Shown here: piece by piece, positions 1 to 64,000 of the stretch
How the letters are laid out: each line of letters opens with the position of its first letter
How positions within the stretch are numbered: position 1 is the first letter of the stretch
Notes under the pieces: generated by a model
Databases searched by the model: none
What the model saw: the letters and a program-made list of their open reading frames with translations, nothing else
Told to the model about the DNA's origin: nothing
Program-made: the position numbers and the translations under genes
Source of the DNA: Engraulis encrasicolus
Lineage: Eukaryota > Chordata > Actinopteri > Clupeiformes > Engraulidae
DNA length: 64,000 nt
Assembly (NCBI RefSeq): GCF_034702125.1
Contig: NC_085878.1
Location: forward strand, 26,587,451 to 26,651,450
Direction of reading: 5' to 3'

Positions 1-248
1 GTAATGTTAACCCCTTAGTGCAGAGCCTATGTTATAACCTTACTGTCACCAACATTGTAATGGCTATGTCTTAATCTGTTACTTAAGGCTCTCGGTACTG
101 TCATAGCAATGTTGTTATGATGTAGTTGAGTATTTTCAGCAAATAGTGAATAGGCTCGCCGGCAACCCCATCAGCACTAAGAGGCTACGTAATTAATGTA
201 GTGCAGTGCAAGTAAAGCAATGACTATTCTGCTTTGTTGTCTCTTCAG

Positions 249-2820
<2,572 letters not shown>

Positions 2821-3764
2821 ACCCAACTCCCTCACACACGCCAGTCACTGACAAACACACATGCACACGCACACACACAGACACAGACACACGCACACAC
2901 ACAGCCTCCCCGGGTAGCCAGTAACTCCAGTGGCCTTCATCTCGTGACTGCTGACTTCTCCTGTTACTTCTCCGCTCGCGCTCTGCTCTCCCAGCTTCAG
3001 TAAATGCTGCTTCCTCCCCCATTGAAGCAGGGGAGGCCGACACTGCTAGTCTTCATGTCTCAGGGCTTCACTTCTTTGCCACTTTTTCTGGGTCTCTGAT
3101 GTTTACACATGATAAAAATGGTAAGATATTATGATATGCTGACACTTTTTAGGGGTGCAGATATGAAAAGCCGTTTAGGCACCCTCTGTAGCTTTTATCT
3201 CTCTTCTTGGACTTGGTAGGCCTTAGAATTGTGTATTGGAATGTTTCGATATTTGCTTTGATTGGTATTTTGTGCCATTTTTTCCCCCTTCCCTACCACT
3301 TTTGATGTGTGCTTTTCTGAGGGCTCTAACAGCACCAGTTTGCCTTGTTAGAAGTGAGGTTAAGAACCTGGTATCTTCATACTTAGGAAGATGAAGAACC
3401 CCTTACTTCCCTTGGGGGAAAAAAAACTCCTTTGATATTTGCTCCATTAGATGACTATTCTTTCATGTTCACAGCCATAATTAACTGAGACGCCAACAGA
3501 TATTTCTCTCTGTTCCTCCCACATCAGCTTTTATCTCCTACGGTTGTTGAAGCTTGATGATTCTTATCATTTCAAACTTATTCTGAAATATTGCGTAACA
3601 TAATGTGTGTGTATAATCTTCAGTCTAAACCTCTTAAAAGTTGCTAGTGCTATTTTAGTTCCAGACTTTGTTCTTCTACAGACAGAGGAATAGTGGTCCC
3701 TAACCTTCTCAGTAGCGTTTCCATGTCGACTATTCCTCTGTGGGCTGCTTTGTCCCCTTTCCCA

Positions 3765-4033
3765 GTTCTGTATCTAGGGAACCATCTTAATGACTCAGAT
3801 CTTGTTATGATTGGAAGGTTGCAGATTTGCACCCTTTACCCACAGGACTAATGTGGGTGATACTACATACCATGGCATAAGTGCCTTTCAGCAAGGCACC
3901 TAATCTTATCATATTGCTCCAATAACTGTAACTACCAATACTCTGTAAATAATCAGACGTCAGCAGCTGATGAGTCACTTTGGATAAAAGTGTACGTTAA
4001 GTGTAATATTATTATTATTTAAAAAAAAAAAAA
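3765..4033 (+). mobile_element. tRNA-derived SINE copy, degenerate
   Basis: The copy has a B-box-like segment (GGTTGCAGATTTGCACC, about 3817-3833), then the block TTTCAGCAAGGCACCTAAT and the tail CTTTGGATAAAAGTG ending in oligo-A at 4021-4033. I know this arrangement from a widespread teleost tRNA-SINE. It lies in the bbox1 3' UTR in sense orientation. Confidence 0.75.
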
Positions 4034-4944
4034 CACTTTAAAAAAGCCCTCTCAATTCACATATTCAATTAGAATGACTGGTAATAGAAAAATGTGACTA
4101 AAAATTGTGCTTGCATATAAGCATACTGACTGCATTATAGCATTATTTTGTTACTTGTTCATGTTTTCAAGCATCTTTTATTCCCAAGAGATGCCTTGTG
4201 AATACTGGACCGTGTTGGCCAGTAAGATAGTATGCCATAACTTGATTTGATAGTTTGTGAAGAAAAAAACATTATATTTCTCTCTCTTGATGACAAGGTT
4301 TGACTGTATAGAAAGCAATATATTTTTCTAAGTGTATTGTTCACATTAACTGAAAATGCGTATAGAAACAATAATACAAGGATATTTATTGGTCATGAGA
4401 AATTTACTGTAGATACTGGATTAGCTCAAGACATGCAGTGACATTGAAGATGAGGCCGTCAAAGAACATATTCATACTCTACAACACAAACTGGCAGGAG
4501 CTTTAAATCAAGGTCAGAATTATATTTAGAACAGGGTTTCTGGACCGGCTTCTCTCCTACCTTAGCAAATCCTAGTTGGTACTATGGTTTGCCACTACAG
4601 TTTGCAGTTTACATTTGAAGTTAACAGTGCAAGTTTCCATGGATTCATTACATGGAATTCCTCCATATAAATTCTTTAGCACTTTGTGTCTTATTTATGG
4701 TTCATCTATGCCTTATAGATATACTCAGACTGGTAAAATGCAAGGTACTGTATGGCCAGGTACTACCTGGATATATTGGAACGACAAGCAGGTTTCTGAT
4801 AAAAGGGTTTCTGATTTGGTTATTCTAAGCTAAGAGCTTTAAATGTAATCATGTCTCCCACTCTGCAGTGTTGCCTTATACATGACTCTCTGTACATCAG
4901 AAATGTTTCAAACTTGTGTACCGCACAAAATTGGATTTAAAATC

Positions 4945-4950
4945 ATTAAA
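4945..4950 (+). terminator. bbox1: bbox1 polyadenylation signal ATTAAA (candidate)
   Basis: ATTAAA is followed by A-rich then T-rich sequence. It is the only strong hexamer in the 2.1 kb after the stop codon. Confidence 0.5.
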
Positions 4951-4992
4951 ACAACAAAATGCTCTTCACAAACAACTTGGGTTGGACATGTT

Positions 4993-4998
4993 TTTATT
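4993..4998 (-). terminator. madd: madd polyadenylation signal AATAAA (candidate)
   Basis: The + strand TTTATT reads AATAAA on the - strand. A second hexamer at 5159-5164 could give a shorter end. With the bbox1 signal at 4945-4950 the two genes end within about 50 bp of each other. Confidence 0.5.
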
Positions 4999-7499
4999 TC
5001 ATATTGCCAAAGCTGTACATTTTTCTATAAATACTTTTTTTCTTTTCCTTTTTAAACACTGAAATATTTACACCCAATATCTCAATTTTCTTGCACGCTC
5101 ACTCAACGATCTCGAAGCACAGACTCAGTAGTTAAACACATCTCTCTCTTTCTCTCTCTTTATTCTTGACACAGCTTCTCTTTTGAACCACAGGCCAGCA
5201 TGTCTGTTTTTGGAAGCCGCTCTGCCCCTACTGATCTCTGCGCTATTTCAGAGGTGGCCAAAGTCAAAGTTGGGGTAAATTTATGCAAGTGCAACACTAG
5301 CACATGATATTACATAGTGGTTACACCAGTTATTCCATTGTACCTAATGAGGTGGCTAGATATTTTTACTGGAAAATATCTACAACGCTTAAAAAGAAAA
5401 CTCCCAAATTTGATCCAACCAGGTACATCGCTCTATATTAACTGTAGGCCAGTTACTCAGTGAAGTAATTTGTGTTGGAAGGAAACTGTTGCAACCTTTG
5501 TTTTTTTTATTCTACCTTTACTTGGGCCACCTCTGCACTATTTACAACGTCATCTGCCCCTCCTCTGACTTCCATCTCAAGTGTCCACTGGGCTCAAATA
5601 CAACTACTACTTACAGGAATGTCAATTTGGATAATCTGAAGTAACAATAGACTGTGCTGTTTTTTTTTTTAAACAAACAAAAAAAGACAGCAAAACGAGA
5701 GGTGGGTTAGTCAAAAAAATATGTAAATATTTCTGTGTGTAATACCCTAGGAAGCCCAATCTGTGGTATTATCCTCAATCAGATGAATCTCTCTAAGGTC
5801 TATCTGCTGTGTGTCCCTCACTATCCCAGCCCAGAGTGGCGGGCTGGAAGTTAGAAGGAAGCTGTTTAAACGGCTCTCATTTCCACAGAAATTACAGGGC
5901 ACAGGCCAGAGTTTAGCTTTCCCTGCGGGCAGCAGCGGACAAGACAGCTGAGCTCTTCAGTGGCGGGAATCATGAGAGGAAGAAGAGAAAAGGACACGTC
6001 TCCAAAAACAGCACTCTCTTTCTCTCTCTCTCTTTCATTTGGTCTCCTTATTTTCTCTCTCCATTTCGTTCTCTATCCTGTGGTTCATTACAGTGCCAGT
6101 GCCAAACCACCCTGGGGCTTCTCCGTGGTAGACTCTTCCACAGTGGTCCTCATTGATTTTCTCACCACAATCAGGACAGACGGCGGGGGCGCATGTGATG
6201 CAGTCTTATACAGCAGGAATGACTGACTGACTGACTGACTGACTGGGGTCAGAGGACTCCCCTCCACACCCCACTACAAGTAGTATTGCACATCTAGTCA
6301 ATGAACCACAATTTTTTGTAACATTATTTTTGTTTTCTGTTTCTTAAAACAGAAAAAACTTGAAATGTACAGCAGTTTGTTTTTTTAAATGTTTTTTTTT
6401 TCTCTTTTCTTTTTCGTAAGGGTTTTTTTTTATACTCGTATTGAGCACGACATGCATTTTCAACACGGCTGACCACAAACATGAAACCGTTTACAGTAGA
6501 TCTAGTACAGTAGTTTTTGGCCTTGCGAGGGGCACCGCTAAAATATGTATATTTTTTTTTACATACACACGCTCACACACGCAGTCTCACACACACAGCT
6601 TGGACCACTTTTACAGCAGGTTGGAATTTTGAGGAACAGGGACAGGGATGGGGGAGAATGAAGCCTTCAAAAAGAGGGACGTTTCTTTTTCTTAATCCTT
6701 GGCTTAGGCTACCGCGGGTGTCATCTGCCATGACAGACAGAGACAGACAGACACCTCTGAGTGCGGGGCTGGCATCCATCTTTCAAAGGCTTCATCCTGA
6801 TAATGCTGTTTAAGACTGAACAGACGATAGTACCGCAGAGACACAGAATATTCATCATCACAGTCTCTGGATAGCGAGTTGAGAGGAAGGAGGAGGATGA
6901 GGAGAGGAGGTGAGGAGAGGAGAACTTGAAGGAAGAGGCAAGATGAGGGGACTGGTAGGGTTGGGGTGCTCGGTTCGGTTCCAGAGTACACACAAGATGA
7001 GCAAAGATTGCTTTTGAGTCCTGGTTGGGCATGCCTTTTGTTGGTTGTCTGTGCATGGGACCTGCATGCAAGATAGTACGCTTTGCTGTGTCTCTATGTA
7101 ACAGATCAGATATCAGACAGGCAGGCAGGCAGGCCGCAACGACTAGACGTAAGTGCAGGAGGGATACACCAGAGAAAAGGAGGGACATGATCACGAACGA
7201 GAGGAGCAACAAACAGCAACACGACAACACCTGATTTCTTTTTTTAAATTATGAAAGGAAAAAAAAAAAATTGACAACAGCCAAGAAAAGGAAACCCACC
7301 ACGCCCCCATTTACGAGAAAGTCAACATCACATAAAGAGCTGGGGCATCCTTTGATGAAAGGGGTCCAATCCACATATGCATCTGAGCTATGGGGGAGAT
7401 GAGCGAAGTCTACATCATAGGTGCCATAGTCTTGAGTATCCACTGAGCTTCATATTGTGCCCACGGGTGGACATTGTGCTATTGCAGAAGAGGAGGAGC

Positions 7500-7640
7500 G
7501 GGCATTGGGGCGTCGGGTTTTGGACTTCGGGTATTGGGGCATGGGGTATTGGACGTTGAGTACTAGGGCGGCGGGTATTGGGCGTTGGGTATTGGACCTT
7601 GGGTATTTGGACGTATGGTATTGGGGCGTTGGGTCGGTCT
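7500..7640 (+). repeat. G-rich degenerate minisatellite, unit about 12-15 bp
   Basis: There are about ten imperfect copies related to GGGTATTGGGCGTT, with G-runs spaced every few bases on the + strand and C-runs in the madd transcript. Confidence 0.8.
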
Positions 7641-7986
7641 AGCGTCTTTTTTTATGCAGTCGGCACGCGGAGAGAAAGGCTTCAACGCTGCACACACTTG
7701 GACGCAGAAGATTGGAGAGAGGAGCCTGAGCAGCAGTTCATCACAGGGCGGAGGAGGTGGACAGGCTGGAAGGGAGTGTGAGTGTGTGTGTGTGTAAGTG
7801 TGTGTGTTTTGTGTGCGAGTGTGTCCAGCAGGCGCAAGAGCATTCATTCACAGGGGAGAAATTGTGCTGGAGAGAGCAAAACACTCAGGGGCAATATTTC
7901 TATGTGTGTGTGCATGTATATATGTTTGTGTGTACTGTGTGTGTGTGTGTGTACTGTGTGTGTGTGTGTGTGTGTACTGTGTGTGT

Positions 7987-61884
<53,898 letters not shown>

Positions 61885-62634
61885 CTGGGACCAGGCAGAG
61901 GGATGGATGGATGGACGGACGGACGGACGGAGTGATGGGCCAACGGATGGAGTGATGGACCATCAAAGGTGGAGGAGGAAGGAAGAAAGAAGGAAGTTGT
62001 GTTAGACTTTGAAGTTGTCCGTGCTGCTGCTGTTTTGGGGGGGGGGGGGAGGGGTAGGGTAGGGTGGGTTAGGATAAGATCAGAGGGGATTTGGGGAACT
62101 GACAATGACTCAGCTGCACAGTCACCTTAGCCATCAGCTTCAGCTTGGTGGCATCCCGCCAGGTAGCCTGACTAGGCTATAGGACCCTGTGTTGCCTGAC
62201 TACAGAGCCCCTGCTGACAGCTCCCAGCACCCAGAGCAAGTGGACAGGCCAGATAAGCAGCAATCACTATACTTATTGTGCTGGATTAAGGCATTCTGAG
62301 TGACTTGGCTGGCTGGCTGGCAGGGTGAATGCCTTCTCTGTGCACGTGGTCACACACTTTTTAGTTTGCACAAGCACTTGCCTAAAAATAAGCTGGGGAC
62401 ACATTAATATATACATTATTCATAAATATTCAGCAATATTTATTTGTGTTAGCTTATCTTTAAAAAAAAATGTGTTCCTTTTGTTATAACTGGTAACAGT
62501 AATGTGCTGCACGTGCAGTTTGCCAGAGCTGAACGGTGAGTGCAGACACGCGCGTGGCTGTCCTGGTGCAGGCTAATGCCTGAAGTGAGAGTGCACTGCC
62601 GAGGATTTAGGGGTCAGAGGGAGTGTCTGAAAGT

Positions 62635-62640
<6 letters not shown>

Positions 62641-62732
<92 letters not shown>

Positions 62733-62755
62733 GGAAGAGGAAGAGAGAGGAGAAG
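62641..62755 (+). repeat. (GA)n microsatellite with GGGA interruptions
   Basis: About 50 GA units in the intron upstream of E1. Confidence 0.97.
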
Positions 62756-63659
62756 GGATTGGTTTGGGGGGAGGGGGGAGGGTGGGGTTGGGTCAGGAGA
62801 GGATTCACCACACAAGCCGTTTAAAGAAGCACTCTGCAAACGCTGGAAACCTCTGGTTAATGATTCACTTAGCGCAGCAACAGCTAATTCGCTCAAGTCA
62901 GTCTGCTCACGGGCACGTAGCAACAACGCAACAGCTTGGACATTTTTAAAGCAAGACCATTTACTCGTAAAATTTAATGCCTGTATTACATCTAATGAAT
63001 GATTTGTTTTTAAAACATTTTTTTAAGCACGACAATTATGGTAAATGCGCACACATTCAGAGATCATGCTTTAGCCAAACTTCAGCAACTGTGTGAGTGG
63101 GTGTTGGAAGACATTTTTTTTTAGTTTTGCTGCAAGGCTATTATGGGCATCTCAATCTGTTGGACACAGGTGGGGGCACACAGGAAAATGAAGAGCAGGC
63201 AATCTGAGAAGAGACAGAAGGAGGGGGTAGGGTGGGGTGAGGGGGGTATCGTGCAGTTCGCATGGCAACATTCCAAGGCAAAGGGAAAGAGATCGAGCAA
63301 ATTAGGAGTTGTGCGTTTTTTTTTTTTAAAGGGTTTTGGAACCTTGGAGTCGGAGGCGAAGATCTGCTTTTGGGTGATGGCAGTCAACCTAACCAGACAC
63401 TGGGGAGGAGGGAGGAGGGACACAAGAGAAAATGGTACGGGGAGGGGGGAGGGAGGGGGGGAATAAGGTCACTTGACAGCAAACAGGAGCCAATCACTTT
63501 GGTGTCAGGATTGGAACCAAAAATGTGACAAAGGGACAGACACAGACACATTACACACAGAGACAGGATGTGAGGGAAAGTGTACGAGTGCGAGAATGAG
63601 AGAGAGACAGAGAGTACAGAAGGAGGAAGAGTGTGTGTGTGTGTGTGAGACAGTGCGTG

Positions 63660-63865
63660 AGTGTGTGTAAGTGAAGTGAATGTGGGTGAGTGTGTGTAAG
63701 TGTGAGAGTGTGGGTGAGTGTGTGTAAGTGTGAGAGTGTGGGTGAGTGTGTGTAAGTGTGAGAGTGTCGGTGAGTGTGTGTAAGTGTGAGAGTGTGGGTG
63801 AGTGTGTGTAAGTGCGAGAGTGTGGGTGAGTGTGTGTAAATGTGAGTGTGAGTGTGAGTGGAAAT
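63660..63865 (+). repeat. 28-bp minisatellite
   Basis: About six copies built on GTGGGTGAGTGTGTGTAAGT followed by GTGAGAGT, with few substitutions. Confidence 0.9.
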
Positions 63866-64000
63866 GAGTCATACACAACATGAACTAACAGGTAGACAAA
63901 AAGACAATAAACATGAGGTAGACTGAGACAGACAAGAGAACAAAAAGATGCTCAATGCAGAGCAGGTTTCACAAAGGCAGTGAAGACAGACAGACAGACA

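Larger units (their letters stand above)
2821..4970 (+). other. bbox1: bbox1 3' untranslated region (extent inferred)
   Basis: No conserved coding sequence follows the stop at 2820. A CA-rich stretch (2840-2900) and a SINE (about 3765-4033) lie inside. The first polyadenylation hexamer I found is ATTAAA at 4945-4950, giving a UTR near 2.1 kb. A shorter UTR using a non-canonical signal cannot be excluded. Confidence 0.55.
4985..7986 (-). other. madd: madd 3' untranslated region (extent inferred)
   Basis: The stretch follows the madd stop codon at 7987-7989 and has no conserved coding potential. It holds a CA-rich stretch right after the stop (7785-7985), a G-rich degenerate minisatellite on the + strand (7500-7640), A/T homopolymers, and short CT runs near 5147 and 6016. 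No intron could be recognised. Confidence 0.55.

Noticed and set aside
63330..63423. Minus-strand peptide LTAITQKQIFASDSKVPKPF as a possible upstream madd exon
   Set aside because: It does not match the protein segment expected before E1 (the region ending ELKKHLKQ in mammals) and lacks convincing splice sites.

Overview
The window is vertebrate nuclear DNA, most likely from a teleost fish. Its genes have short conserved exons in long introns with GT-AG splice sites. It is packed with (CA)n, (GA)n and (AAGAG)n microsatellites, and it carries tRNA-derived SINEs, a Tc1-type foldback element and hAT-type elements of the kinds common in fish. I cannot name the species. No prokaryotic, viral, rRNA or CRISPR features were seen.

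Two genes meet tail to tail. On the + strand, 249-2820 is the 3' half of bbox1 (gamma-butyrobetaine dioxygenase, last step of carnitine synthesis): three coding exons, stop at 2820, and a probable long 3' UTR containing a SINE, with a polyadenylation signal at 4945. On the - strand, from 61884 down to 7987, is most of madd (MAP-kinase activating death domain protein, also called Rab3 GEP, DENN or IG20). I resolved 29 coding exons. Every junction keeps the reading frame, and the total is 3690 coding bases (1229 codons plus stop). Counting back from the last exon against remembered human exon numbers, these would be exons 8-36. The 5' part (most of the DENN module) lies beyond position 64000. 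The 3' UTR probably runs from 7986 to about 4985, leaving the two polyadenylation signals about 45 bp apart.

Layout: 1-4970 bbox1 exons and 3' UTR; 4985-7986 madd 3' UTR; 7987-12176 the three terminal madd exons, with a dual-frame alternative end; 17604-24249 PH-like and death-domain exons; 24250-33495 cassette exon 26 among transposons; 33496-53886 the middle, poorly conserved part of the protein; 53747-61884 the DENN C-terminus and following acidic/serine-rich region.

The most unusual observation is repeated at seven madd exons. Short segments that straddle an exon-intron boundary have been duplicated, in tandem or nearby, into the adjacent intron. Most copies look like decoy splice sites, and one set has expanded into a 39-bp minisatellite. 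Other notable points are a conserved dual-frame terminal exon that gives the short FLKLKKW tail when the preceding 70-nt exon is skipped, microsatellites lying directly at splice sites (a (CT)n polypyrimidine tract, UG-rich acceptors), a GC-AG intron, and a near-perfect 1.3-kb inverted repeat inside a transcribed intron.
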